Source: CBFDBF01 sp050291465 (lineage in GTDB: Bacteria; Pseudomonadota; Gammaproteobacteria; Chromatiales; Chromatiaceae). From it: a stretch of 64,000 nucleotides of DNA. The DNA lies in NCBI GenBank assembly GCA_050291465.1, contig JBNKJV010000001.1:186001-250000 (forward strand), given 5' to 3'. The position numbers and the translations under genes were made by a program. Shown here one piece after another: positions 42,753 through 52,600 of this stretch (position 1 is the first letter of the stretch; each line of letters begins with the position of its first letter). Below the pieces are notes generated by a model. The model searched no databases. It had not been told where the DNA came from and saw only the letters and a list, made by a program, of their open reading frames with translations.

Positions 42753-45239
42753 TCAGAACGGCAGCTTCAAATTTCCGTTGATCTCCAGCATCTGTTTCCG
42801 GAACTGCTCCTGGATATTCCGCAACGCGTTTTCGTCATCCGCCTCGAAGCGGAACACCACTGTCGGAGTGGTATTGGACGGACGTGCCAACCCCCAACCG
42901 TACTCGAACTCCGCCCGAACGCCGTCGATAGTAACCAGCTTGGCACCGGGGAACCCTTCCTTTGCGATCAATTGCTGTACCAGCTTGACGTTTTCACCCT
43001 CCGCGGTAGGCATATTAAGTTCCGGAGTGCTGAGGCTCTCCGGCAGATCGGCAAACATCTCGGAGGAACCGCCGGGCTCAAACGACAATAGCTCGAGCAG
43101 CCGTGCGCAGGCATACAGACCATCATCAAAACCGTACCAACGCTCCTTGAAGAAGAAATGACCGCTCATCTCCCCCGCCAACAAAGCTCCGGTCTCATTG
43201 AGCTTGGCCTTCAACAGGGAGTGGCCCGTCTTCCACATCAGCGGCCGACCGCCATGGGCAAGAATATCCGCAGCCAGATGACGGCTCGACTTGACGTCAA
43301 AAATAACGTCGGTGCCCGGCTGCCGCGACAGCACATCCCGCGCAAACAACATCATCAGCCGATCCGGCCAAATGATCTTACCGTTCGAGTCCACCACGCC
43401 GAGTCTGTCCCCGTCCCCGTCAAAGGCAATACCGATATCCGCCTGCTGCCTGTCCACCTCAGCGATAAGCGCCTGCAGGTTTTGCGGCTGCCCCGGATCC
43501 GGATGGTGATTGGGGAAATTACCGTTGACCTCGCAAAACAGTTCCACCACCTCACATCCCAGGGCCTTGAACAACGCCGGAGCGACCGTTCCCGCGGCGC
43601 CGTTGCCGCAGTCCAGTACCACCTTGATCGGTCGCGCCAACTGGACATCTTCCATGATCCGGCTGATATAGTCGGGGACCAGGTCCTGTTCCTGACGGGA
43701 CCCCTCACCCTCCAGCAATTCACCTCTCTCCAGCCGCAGCCGCAGCTTCTGGATGGTATCGCCCGACAGGGTCTCGCCACCGATAACGATTTTCAGTCCG
43801 TTGTACTCCGGCGGATTGTGACTGCCGGTAATCATCACACCGCTGTTACTTCCAAGGAAATGGGTAGCGAAATAGAGAACCGGAGTAGGCACGATGCCGA
43901 TGTCCAGAACGTCCCGCCCGCTCGCCATAAGCCCCCGGCACAGTTCCACCGCCAGATCGCTGCTTGACAAGCGGCCGTCGCGGGCGATTATCACCGTCTG
44001 CTGACCCTGGGCGTAAGCCTCGCTACCGATGGCGCGCCCCAGCTGATAGACCACCTGGGGCGTAAGGTCACGGGCCACCACACCACGTATATCGTAGGCC
44101 CTGAATATGACACCCGGCAGCCTCACCCCCGCCGGTGCGGCCTGGGGGGGCTTTTTGGCGGATTTTGCAGCGGCTGCGGCGGATCGACCCTTTGCCGGTT
44201 CGGCCTGTCTCTGCACTACCGGCTTGGCCTCCTGCGCCATCTCCACGAGCCGGTCCAGCGTCCCCTGGAGTTCCCCGATTTTCGCCCTCACCGTATGCAC
44301 CGGGCGGCCACGCACCAGGCTCTCCACCAGCCCCAGAATCACAGCCTGATCCTGCGCCAGCCCCTTCTTGAGACGTCCCATGGCGAGATGCACGAATATC
44401 GCAATAAGCAGCAATCCGACCGATGTAATCCCCAGATCGATAAAGATATTGCGCTTCCCGGCCACGGACTCCCCCGGCTGATAGGCCACGCGCCAGATGG
44501 ATGCGGACACGGGAAACCCTTGCGCCCCGCCGTCACTGACGGTTATCCCCGGCCTGGTGGAAACCAGCCGGAATGATTTGTTGTCCGCCGATTGCCGGAG
44601 TTCAATAGCCCCGGTCATGCCGCCACCGGCCTTTATCCCCGCCGCCAACAGATCCATAGGAAGAGCAAGATGTACCACACCGACCACCGACCGGGGCTCT
44701 CCACCCAGTACCGGTGCGGCTATGGCGATATGCTGCTGCGGGGTATTGGACTGATGAACCTCGGCAGGTGTCACTTTACCGCTACGCTCCACAGTACGCT
44801 GCATTGCGAGGGCCGCAAAACTCAGCTGCCGCTCAGGCTCCTCTTCCAGGCGATCCCATTCGGCAGGCAGCAGATGAATCCGCAGGGCGTTTGGAATCCG
44901 CTGTTTTAGCCGCTGCTCCATAGCAGCCAACGCAGCCCCGTCCTGCTGTAAAAACAGCCCGGGCAGCGCCGGATCAGCGGCCAGATCAAGAAGCAGGGCA
45001 CGGTAAAGCAACATCTGCTGCGACAGCTGGCTGGCCACCCCTTCCGCGCCGGTTGCCGCCTGTTCCCGCAACGCCCCCTTCTGGCTGGCCTCCTGAAGGT
45101 AAACCAGAGCGGTTCCGCATACGGCGATAATCGCTATGATTATGACCAGAGTATTGACCACCAAGGCGTTGAAGCTGCTGCCCTTGGTTTTCGCGGCCGC
45201 GCGAGCCGCCCCCTGTATCTGTACTCCTTTCACCTTCAT
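42753..45239 (-). CDS. algC: membrane-anchored phosphomannomutase/phosphoglucomutase (AlgC)
   Basis: The 828-residue protein has two parts. The N-terminal 360 residues hold a transmembrane helix (VVNTLVIIIAIIAVCGTALVYL), a periplasmic sensor-like domain and a second helix (about 262-285), then an Ala/Lys-rich linker. The C-terminal 455 residues are the alpha-D-phosphohexomutase: phosphoserine loop MITGSHNPPEYNGLKI, metal site FDGDGDRLG and sugar loop GEMSGHFFF. It supplies GDP-mannose and glucose precursors for LPS and exopolysaccharide. Similar long AlgC forms exist in pseudomonads; the N-terminal part suggests membrane localisation or control. SD GAGGAGG precedes the ATG. Confidence 0.94.
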   Translation of the reverse strand: MKVKGVQIQGAARAAAKTKGSSFNALVVNTLVIIIAIIAVCGTALVYLQEASQKGALREQAATGAEGVASQLSQQMLLYRALLLDLAADPALPGLFLQQDGAALAAMEQRLKQRIPNALRIHLLPAEWDRLEEEPERQLSFAALAMQRTVERSGKVTPAEVHQSNTPQQHIAIAAPVLGGEPRSVVGVVHLALPMDLLAAGIKAGGGMTGAIELRQSADNKSFRLVSTRPGITVSDGGAQGFPVSASIWRVAYQPGESVAGKRNIFIDLGITSVGLLLIAIFVHLAMGRLKKGLAQDQAVILGLVESLVRGRPVHTVRAKIGELQGTLDRLVEMAQEAKPVVQRQAEPAKGRSAAAAAKSAKKPPQAAPAGVRLPGVIFRAYDIRGVVARDLTPQVVYQLGRAIGSEAYAQGQQTVIIARDGRLSSSDLAVELCRGLMASGRDVLDIGIVPTPVLYFATHFLGSNSGVMITGSHNPPEYNGLKIVIGGETLSGDTIQKLRLRLERGELLEGEGSRQEQDLVPDYISRIMEDVQLARPIKVVLDCGNGAAGTVAPALFKALGCEVVELFCEVNGNFPNHHPDPGQPQNLQALIAEVDRQQADIGIAFDGDGDRLGVVDSNGKIIWPDRLMMLFARDVLSRQPGTDVIFDVKSSRHLAADILAHGGRPLMWKTGHSLLKAKLNETGALLAGEMSGHFFFKERWYGFDDGLYACARLLELLSFEPGGSSEMFADLPESLSTPELNMPTAEGENVKLVQQLIAKEGFPGAKLVTIDGVRAEFEYGWGLARPSNTTPTVVFRFEADDENALRNIQEQFRKQMLEINGNLKLPF

Positions 45240-45319
45240 CTCGCCTCCTCAGATGTCCCCGGCCTGCCGGGTCAACAACCTTTACACCCAGGCTTAACGT
45301 TATCTAACAGTAACCCAGA

Positions 45320-45775
45320 TCAGTGGCGACCGGAATGGCCAAACCCACCTTCTCCGCGATCGCTGGCTGCAAATTCCTCCACTATTTCGAACTGCGCATG
45401 GACTACGGGGACCACCACCAGTTGCGCGATCCGCTCGCCCACCTCGATACGGAACGGGGTACCGCCACGGTTCCAGCAGGACACGAAGAGTTGCCCCTGA
45501 TAGTCGGAATCAATCAATCCAACAAGATTCCCCAGCACGATGCCGTGCTTATGCCCGAGACCGGAACGGGGCAGAATCATTGCCGCCATATGGGAATCCT
45601 CGATATGTATGGCCATTCCGGTGGGTATAAGATGGGTCTCTCCGGGGGCGAGCTCCAGGGGTTCGTCCAGGAGCGCCCGCAAGTCCATACCCGCGGAACC
45701 CTCGGTTGCATACTGTGGTAAAGGAAACTGCTCCCCAAGCCGGTGATCAAGTATTTTTAGTTCGATTTTTTTCAT
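45320..45775 (-). CDS. dut: dUTP diphosphatase
   Basis: The 151-residue trimeric enzyme hydrolyses dUTP to dUMP and keeps uracil out of DNA. The five motifs are present: AGMDLRA, PRSGLGHKHG, GNLVGLIDSDYQG, RIAQLVVVPV and RGEGGFGHSG. ATG at 45775 gives exactly the E. coli length. The start lies inside the end of coaBC (29-bp overlap), the usual coaBC-dut order. Confidence 0.97.
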   Translation of the reverse strand: MKKIELKILDHRLGEQFPLPQYATEGSAGMDLRALLDEPLELAPGETHLIPTGMAIHIEDSHMAAMILPRSGLGHKHGIVLGNLVGLIDSDYQGQLFVSCWNRGGTPFRIEVGERIAQLVVVPVVHAQFEIVEEFAASDRGEGGFGHSGRH

Positions 45776-46964
45776 GAAATTTTTCTGCAATTATAGATAC
45801 CAAAGCCTCTGCTAACCGCTCTTTTCTCGCCATCGGCAGATCCTGCCGCCCCGTCGCCCAGATTACCGATAATGCATTCTCATCGCATTCAAAGCCGCCC
45901 TGCTCTCCCCCCACCAGGTTAGCGGCGATAATATCCACGCCCTTGGATTTCAGTTTCTCCTCACCCTGCTCCGCCGGCCGGTTTGTTTCCGCCGCAAATC
46001 CCACGGTAAAAGGCGCTCCGGACAGCGCCGCCACCTGTGCCAGGATATCCGGATTACGGACCAGCGTTATCCCTAACTCCGCTTCATGCTTCTTGATCTT
46101 CTGCTCAGCCGCTTCCACCGGCCGATAGTCCGCCACCGCGGCACAGGCTACGAAAATGTCGCAACCGTCGATCCTGGACATTACCGCCTGCTCCATCTCC
46201 AGCGCCGTCTCCACCTCCACGCGCTCCGTTCCACGGGGAGCCTCCAGGGTCACCGGTCCACTGACCAGGGAAACCTCGGCGCCGGAGTTGACAAAGGCCC
46301 GGGCAAGGGCGTAACCCATCTTTCCGGAACTGCGGTTCCCCACGAACCGTACCGGATCGATCGGCTCCCGGGTGGGTCCCGCGGTCAACAGAACGCGCAC
46401 CCCTTGCAGGGGGGCGACGGAAAACCAGCCCTCGATCCGCTGCAGCAGCTCCTCCGGCTCCAGCATCCGGCCCGGACCCGTCTCTCCGCACGCCTGTTCC
46501 CCGGTCGCCGGGCCCCAGATCGATACGGCGCGCTGCTCCAGCCGCTGGACGTTCTCGCGGGTGGCGGCGTTGAGCCACATCCGACTATTCATGGCCGGAA
46601 CCACGGCCATAGGCGCATCGCTGGCCAGACAGAGAGTGGTCAACAGGTCATCGGCCATTCCCGCCGTCAACCGGGCGATAAAATCAGCGGTAGCCGGCGC
46701 CACCACCACCCGATCCGCCCAGCGGGCAAGTTCGATATGGTCCATAGCCGCCTCATGGTCGGGATCGAAAAGCTCGAGCCGAACCGGACGGCCGGAAAGA
46801 GCCTGCAGGGTCAGGGGAGTAATAAAGTGGGTTGCGGCGGGGGTCATCACCACCTGCACCTCCGCTCCGGCGCCGCGCAGCAGACGCACCAGCTCCGCCG
46901 TTTTATAGGCGGCTATTCCGCCGGTCACACCCAGCAGTATCCGTTTCCCGTTCAGTTTCGTCAT
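45747..46964 (-). CDS. coaBC: CoaBC: phosphopantothenoylcysteine decarboxylase and synthetase
   Basis: The bifunctional 405-residue protein catalyses two steps of coenzyme A synthesis. The CoaC flavoprotein half (1-190) has GVTGGIAAYKTAELVRLL, the active-site His in DHIELARWADRVVVAPAT, and PAMNSRMW. The CoaB half has VLLTAGPTREPIDPVRFVGN, GSGKMGYALA-type NRSSGKMG, AAVADYRP and the Lys of KIKKHEAELGI. ATG at 46964 is preferred to earlier in-frame codons. It is followed by dut and convergent in neighbourhood with radC. Confidence 0.96.
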   Translation of the reverse strand: MTKLNGKRILLGVTGGIAAYKTAELVRLLRGAGAEVQVVMTPAATHFITPLTLQALSGRPVRLELFDPDHEAAMDHIELARWADRVVVAPATADFIARLTAGMADDLLTTLCLASDAPMAVVPAMNSRMWLNAATRENVQRLEQRAVSIWGPATGEQACGETGPGRMLEPEELLQRIEGWFSVAPLQGVRVLLTAGPTREPIDPVRFVGNRSSGKMGYALARAFVNSGAEVSLVSGPVTLEAPRGTERVEVETALEMEQAVMSRIDGCDIFVACAAVADYRPVEAAEQKIKKHEAELGITLVRNPDILAQVAALSGAPFTVGFAAETNRPAEQGEEKLKSKGVDIIAANLVGGEQGGFECDENALSVIWATGRQDLPMARKERLAEALVSIIAEKFHEKNRTKNT

Positions 46965-46982
46965 GGTTCTATCAGAGTTCAT

Positions 46983-47117
46983 TAGCCACGGAGGCACGGA
47001 GGACAGAGAGCATTCAATCCGCTATAGGCCCCAGAGACGGCACACTCGCCGGGCCGTAAAACCGAAACATAGGACATTGAAGGAAATCCGGGTTTTTCTC
47101 TGTGAGCTCTGTGGCAA
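46983..47117. repeat. dispersed inverted repeat, copy 7
   Basis: AGCCACGGAGGCACGGAGG at the left faces TTCTCTGTGAGCTCTGTGGC at the right, between the divergent coaBC and radC genes, where their promoters would be expected. Confidence 0.8.
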
Positions 47118-47221
47118 CATTTCCATGCCAAGGGTAACTGAATGGAGAAACCACGGCTAGCCATCCACCGGCGGCCACAGTATGCTTTTCCCGTCCCTTA
47201 CAACATCACATGGAGGTGATT

Positions 47222-47896
47222 ATGGCTATCAGGGATTGGCCGGTGGATGAACGGCCGCGGGAAAAGCTGCTGCAGCGGGGATGTTTCGCGCTCTCTGACG
47301 CGGAGTTACTCGCCATATTCCTGCGTACCGGTGTTGCCGGAAAAAGCGCCGTTGACCTGGCGCGCGAACTCCTGGTCGAATACGGCTCCCTGCGGGCTCT
47401 GCTTGCGGCCGACCGACACCGTTTCTGTTCCAGTCCAGGCCTCGGCCCGGCCAAGTACGTGCAACTCCAGGCGGTACTGGAGATGGGGCGCCGCCACCTG
47501 CAGGAATCCCTGCAACGAGAGGATGTCCTGACCAGCCCCGACGCCACCCGCGACTATCTCCGAAGCCGGTTGCGCGGTTATCCCTACGAGGTCTTCGCCT
47601 GCCTTTTTCTGGACAGCCGCCACCGGGTGATCGAATACGAAGAGCTGTTCCGGGGTACTATCGACGGCGCCACCGTCCATCCCCGCGAAGTCATCAGGCG
47701 CGCCCTCGCGCACAACGCCGCCGCCCTTATCCTGGCCCACAACCACCCCTCCGGCGTGGCCGAGCCGAGTGATGCCGACCGGAGGATAACCCGGCAGATC
47801 CGGGAGGCGCTGCAACTGGTGGATGTGCGCGTACTTGATCATATAGTGATCGGGGACGGAGAAATGCGTTCCCTGGCGGAAATGGGGTGGATCTGA
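47222..47896 (+). CDS. radC: RadC family JAB-domain protein
   Basis: The 224-residue protein has N-terminal helix-hairpin-helix elements (LSDAELLAIFLRTG, SSPGLGPAKYVQLQ) and a C-terminal JAB/MPN metalloprotease-like domain with the metal site in LILAHNHPSGVAEPSDADR. The older DNA-repair label is not supported by current work and the real role is unclear. SD GGAGG precedes ATG at 47222. rpmB follows on the same strand, the standard order. Confidence 0.94.
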   Translation: MAIRDWPVDERPREKLLQRGCFALSDAELLAIFLRTGVAGKSAVDLARELLVEYGSLRALLAADRHRFCSSPGLGPAKYVQLQAVLEMGRRHLQESLQREDVLTSPDATRDYLRSRLRGYPYEVFACLFLDSRHRVIEYEELFRGTIDGATVHPREVIRRALAHNAAALILAHNHPSGVAEPSDADRRITRQIREALQLVDVRVLDHIVIGDGEMRSLAEMGWI

Positions 47897-48024
47897 GCGA
47901 AATAGCGCCGGATTTACGGGCCCCCACCGGGAGAAAACTTGTATCCACCCCCCCTTTCTGCTATAAATCCGCCTCTTTCGCTCCCCACGGGGAGTAGCGA
48001 CAGCAAAAGTTTGAGGATTTAACC

Positions 48025-48261
48025 ATGTCGAAAGTGTGTCAGGTTACGGGCAAGCGACCCATTACGGGCAACAACGTTTCCCACGCCCATAACAAGACCA
48101 AACGCCGTTTTCTGCCGAATCTGCACTACAAGCGGTTCTGGGTAGAGGGTGAGAAACGCTGGGTGCGCCTGCGGGTCTCTTCCAACGGCATGCGTATTAT
48201 CGATAAGAAAGGCATCGACGCGGTGCTTGCCGACCTGCGCGCCCGTGGCGAGAAGGTCTGA
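48025..48261 (+). CDS. rpmB: 50S ribosomal protein L28
   Basis: The 78-residue protein matches L28: SKVCQVTGKRPITGNNVSHA and KRRFLPNLHYKRFWVEGEK. It has one Cys only, so it is the zinc-free type. It forms an operon with rpmG 14 bp downstream. AGGA precedes the ATG. Confidence 0.97.
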   Translation: MSKVCQVTGKRPITGNNVSHAHNKTKRRFLPNLHYKRFWVEGEKRWVRLRVSSNGMRIIDKKGIDAVLADLRARGEKV

Positions 48262-48275
48262 GGAGGAACAGTCTC

Positions 48276-48431
48276 ATGCGTGATAAAATCAAGCTCGTGT
48301 CCAGCGCCGGAACCGGCCACTTTTACACGACCACCAAGAACAAGCGGAACATGCCGGGCAAGATGGAGATCAAAAAATTCGATCCCAAGGCCCGCAAGCA
48401 CGTGATGTACAAAGAGGCGAAAATCAAATAA
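48276..48431 (+). CDS. rpmG: 50S ribosomal protein L33
   Basis: The frame from ATG 48276 to TAA 48431 encodes 51 residues, MRDKIKLVSSAGTGHFYTTT then KNKRNMPGKMEIKKFDP, the L33 signature. It has no Cys, so it is the zinc-independent type. AGGAGGAA lies just upstream. It is the second gene of rpmBG and is followed by a terminator. Confidence 0.97.
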   Translation: MRDKIKLVSSAGTGHFYTTTKNKRNMPGKMEIKKFDPKARKHVMYKEAKIK

Positions 48432-48456
48432 CGCCCGGCGCTCACGACGCTGTCCG

Positions 48457-48482
48457 AAAAAACCCGCCTGGCGGGTTTTTTC
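48457..48482 (+). terminator. rho-independent terminator after rpmBG
   Basis: AAAAAACCCGC / GCGGGTTTTTT with a 3-base loop. Confidence 0.92.
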
Positions 48483-48486
48483 TTTT

Positions 48487-48902
48487 ATATCAGTAAAATA
48501 ATCCCCTGCGATTGCCGCCCCTCGGTATCGCCGGCTCGGATATTTCGCACCTGCCCGTGTTTGCCCCCATTGCGCTTTATGAACAACCTGTGATTTGAAT
48601 CTAAGTTTCAATCCATAGAAAGGAATAAAGTTCCCATCCTGTAAAAGTGCCGCTCCGGCATGACGACGCGAAACCGGCGCATGGAGTTTCGTTTATTGCC
48701 GAATTGTGGAGCGCACAGTTCGACGAAGTGCATGACGTGGATGTTGTATTTTGGATTGGACCGTTGTGCGTTTCTCTTCGTCGTGAAATCCAGAATGATG
48801 TAAACGCTGCATAACAGATTTCCGCCGAGACCGGAGATATCGGTTGCTTACCGTCCAGGCCGACGGAAAACAGTTTCACTATCAGTCGAGGGAGTGTCTG
48901 GT
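48487..48902. other. gene-free region before the RTX operon
   Basis: About 415 bases hold no reading frame with family resemblance, no tRNA and no clear insertion-sequence end. It must carry the operon promoter, but I see no convincing -35/-10 pair and no RfaH ops element. GAGGGAG at 48887-48894 is the ribosome site of the acyltransferase gene. Confidence 0.45.
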
Positions 48903-49514
48903 ATGAAAGCAAAACAACAAAAGACGTTCGACCCGACCCAGGAATCAGCACCGGCCGCGGCAACCGGACAGAGTCGGGAAACCGATCCGAATCAATCCGA
49001 AGAAAGACCCGTCATCCCTCCCACCTTCGCATCACGCCTGGGGGAAATGGTCTGGTTGCTCAGCCAGTCTCCGGCACACCGGCATTTCAGCATGGGCGAT
49101 CTCGAATGGCTGCTGATGCCGCCGCTGCTGCTGGGCCAGTACAAGATCTATTACGAACAAGGACGCCCCATCGCGCTGGCCCTTTGGGCCTTCCTTAATG
49201 AGGAGGATGAACAGCGCCTGCTGTCGGGCGTCAATCGACTGAAGCCGGAAGCCTGGTGCGCCGGCGAACAACAAAAACTCTTTTCGGCAAACGTCACGAA
49301 GAGTGACGCCCCCGCAACCATAGATCCAGAGACCTCAGATGCCCAACTCTGGCTGGTAGATCTTATAGCGCCCAGCGGTACGTCCGAAAACAAACTTACG
49401 GAAAAGGTACTTGCTGATTTGATCACCACGGTCTTCAAAGACCGACGTTTTAAGTTCCACACAACGGACCCGATGACCGGGATCAAAAGCACTCGTGAGA
49501 TTGGCGATATCTGA
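48903..49514 (+). CDS. HlyC-type RTX protein-activating lysine acyltransferase
   Basis: The 203-residue protein has about 45 disordered N-terminal residues and then a HlyC domain. LGEMVWLLSQSPAHRHF carries the catalytic His of the SPxHR motif; LLMPPLLLGQYKIYY and IALALWAFLNEEDEQRL follow. LWLVDLIAPSG contains the conserved Asp of the HlyC W-I-D-x-I-A-P-F-G motif, and ADLITTVFKDRRFKFH ends it. HlyC moves a fatty acyl group from acyl carrier protein to internal lysines of its RTX protein. ATG at 48903 follows GAGGGAG with 8 bases between. It lies 95 bp before the RTX gene, as hlyC does before hlyA. The long N-terminal extension is not typical. Confidence 0.88.
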   Translation: MKAKQQKTFDPTQESAPAAATGQSRETDPNQSEERPVIPPTFASRLGEMVWLLSQSPAHRHFSMGDLEWLLMPPLLLGQYKIYYEQGRPIALALWAFLNEEDEQRLLSGVNRLKPEAWCAGEQQKLFSANVTKSDAPATIDPETSDAQLWLVDLIAPSGTSENKLTEKVLADLITTVFKDRRFKFHTTDPMTGIKSTREIGDI

Positions 49515-49609
49515 CCACCTATGCGGTTGCGAAAAGCGTACTAGAACCCCGTGAATCTGTTTCACCGTCCTCTGCCCGAAGGAAATGAATAGTTATAAGG
49601 AGTATAACA

Positions 49610-52600
49610 ATGGGAAGCTCAACTCATTACAAGAATGGCACCGCGATATATGACGTCAGAGCAAATCCGATAAATATCGACAGCAGGATAGAGAAACTCC
49701 CTTCCCCCGCCTTCGCGCCGCAGGATTGGCGTTTATTTCTAGCGGGAAAAGTTACTTGGCACAGTATCTACACCAAAATAGGCGGGGGCACAGACCAGGA
49801 ATCCGGAAAAAAATCGTTTTCAGTAAAAGTTTCTGCCGACCTCCCCAAGCTGGTAGTAGAGATTATAGACCTTTGCCAAAGATTCATAACCAAAACCGAA
49901 AACGAGCTGTTTGACGGTAAAGTTCGTGTTTCTGCCGAGTTTGGAACTTTAGAAGATTACGGCCTGTATATAGAACTTAGTATGGATGTTGAGGCCAACT
50001 TCAACTTTACTCCCTGGGTTAACAGGCTTTTTGAGAAGACCGGGCGAAATCCTCTCCCGGCGGACACCACGGGCAATGTCGGAGTAGCAACATCATGTTC
50101 AGTGACAATCCCCTTGAAGGACGGATTGCCATCACTAGACACCCTATGGAATACAGCCCTCCCCGTACTGGCTCGGTCGTGCCTGCTAGGCATGCGTACT
50201 TTAAGCATAGAGAATGCGCCCTCGCAAAAGGCGTTAACGGATGGACTATCGGATGAGCTCTATCCCGGCTGGATTACTTCGGTTACTCATTCAGCCATGA
50301 CAGGCATGAAATCGGGCCTCTTTACCGCATCCTATTCAAACGACGCGACATTGGTTGTATTCAAGGACTTTGAAGGTATTTCAACAGTCAGTTATTGGCC
50401 CTCCCACGAGTTAGAGCTAGGCTATCGGATGTTCTCAGGCAGCGGAATACTCTATCCGGAGCTTGGCTATAGGTACATGTATGAAGATCCGGCCTTAACC
50501 GCGAAAGCAATAGAAGAGCGGTTTCTTAGCGTTTTGACTTATTGCGCGGACAACCCCAACAGCAATCACGATAATATTTTGCGGGATTGGATGCAAAATC
50601 AGATAGTTACGCTCAACAACTATTATGGCACCGAACCCATACCTTCCGAAATATACGATAAATTAACCCTGCTGGAACAGGCAAGGGATATCTATCTAAC
50701 CGGTGACAACTACTATGACGCCGTTTTATATATCCAAAAAAATGGTGATGCCGAAAATACCAATTTAATCAGCCAGCTTCTCATAAATCATGGCTTTGCC
50801 AATGATTGGATGTTCGGTGATCAAATTCAGTATCCGCCACAAACATTCGATGGCAGTGCCGTGTCTATCATTCCGCCAGACACCCTTGAAGACACAACAG
50901 AATACCATTTCCTCATTGCCAGAGACGGCTCAGTTGAAGTTTACGGACTCGAGGGTCTGGCCGGCTATCTAGAGTGCGCCGAAAAGTATGGCCCTGCGGT
51001 TGCCGGAGCTATCTACTCTGCGGCAATACAACAATACTTCGGTTCGCCGGATACCGAGGTTCCTCCGGAAATCAAGACCGAGATCAAAGAGATCAAGCAA
51101 GAGCTTATAACGGGCGATGAGCCGGGCCTGAAGATCTACTATCGGCAGACCGGTCCGGACGGCGTCAAAGAATTTCAATATTTCTATCCGAACATTTCCG
51201 ACAGGAACGCAGTAGACAACGCACTGCTGCGGATTCGAATTGATCCGCTGAATCATATAGGAAACGGTTCCGAGGTTCGCAAGACGGAACAAAGAAATAA
51301 CAACAACTGGATTTTGGTCTCAACAAAAGAACTAAGAAATTACGGGGACTTATCGGTCATCAAGACAATACCGGCTGATAAACCCGACAACTACAGCGTC
51401 GACGTGACGCGCAACGAAGACAGTTTGTTCGGAAAACCTGTCTCTATCGGCGCGATCGGCAGCGCCCTCGGCTCTTCCATCGGCAGCATCGTGTCGGGCG
51501 ACAACCTGTTCAAGCAGCTGACGCTATCGCCCCTGCTGGAGACGATAGGTCAGAATCTTTTCCAGGCTATCGGCGTCGGCCTGGCGCAGAATCGAGGAGA
51601 TCTTTCTGATGATGTCCTTGACGTATTTAATGATTTCTCTAATGAGCTTGGCGCTAACGTGCGCGATGCGGCTGGAGGCGTCGTCAGCTCCCTGTTAACC
51701 GCCGAATTAATGCGCGCCATAGATGCGGAAGGGTTGGGCGGCGAACTCGCATCAACCATAACCAATGCCATGCTCGGCCAAATCAGCCGCAACATCATAA
51801 CCATCGGCATCAACGAACTGACTGAGGGCGCAACTTCGGGTGTGCTGGGCAACCCCGACAGCATTTTCAGCGGGATCAACATTGATCTGATAGGCAACGC
51901 GGTTGGGAGTTTCATCGGCTCGAAGCTCGCCTATGAGGCATTGGCCGGCTACGACAGTGAGGAAGAAGCGATAGGCGCACAAATCGGCGGTGCCGTTGCC
52001 GGTGCGGCGACGCTGTTCGCGATCGGGTCTATTGCGGGACCGGTGGGATGGGCGGTGGCTGCTCTCGCCTCGTTCGTGGGCAACTTCCTGGGCGGGACCA
52101 TCGGCGACCTGATCAATTCCGCGCGACCGGATAAGGCGTCGGCACAACTCATTTTCAATCCGGATACCGGGGAGTTTGAGATCGGTTACGTCTGGAAAAA
52201 GCGTGACGGCAGCATCGAGGGCGTTAAGGCCCTCGCCAATGCGGCGGGCGATGCCATGAATTATGTGGTCGATATCGTCGGCGGCGATATCCTGGATGGG
52301 AAAGATTTCTCCGGCCTGTTCCTGTGGAAAGAGAGCCGCAACCTGCACGGTCCCGGATACTTCGAGAAAGGAACCTATTTCGAAAATGCCGGCGGCCTCG
52401 GCTACTGGTATAGGGATCGCTCGGACTTTAGCGATGTGGTTGAACGCGGTGTGATCGATATGCTCGGCCGCTTGGAAATCGCGGGCGGTAATATTTATTT
52501 CAAGAGGGCGCTCTATAACTCCTTGCCGTCCTTGCTTGAAGAAAACGGCCGCCCCATCGAGGATCCGCTGCAGGTTCTATCGGGCAATCTTAAAATCGCA

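Noticed and set aside
48590..48640. GTTTCAATCCATAG resembles the end of a CRISPR repeat
   Set aside because: There is a single occurrence with no second repeat at spacer distance and no cas gene.
48601..48963. 120-codon minus-strand frame before the RTX operon
   Set aside because: It has a Ser/Thr/Cys-rich sequence without a domain, overlaps the acyltransferase start and has no ribosome site.
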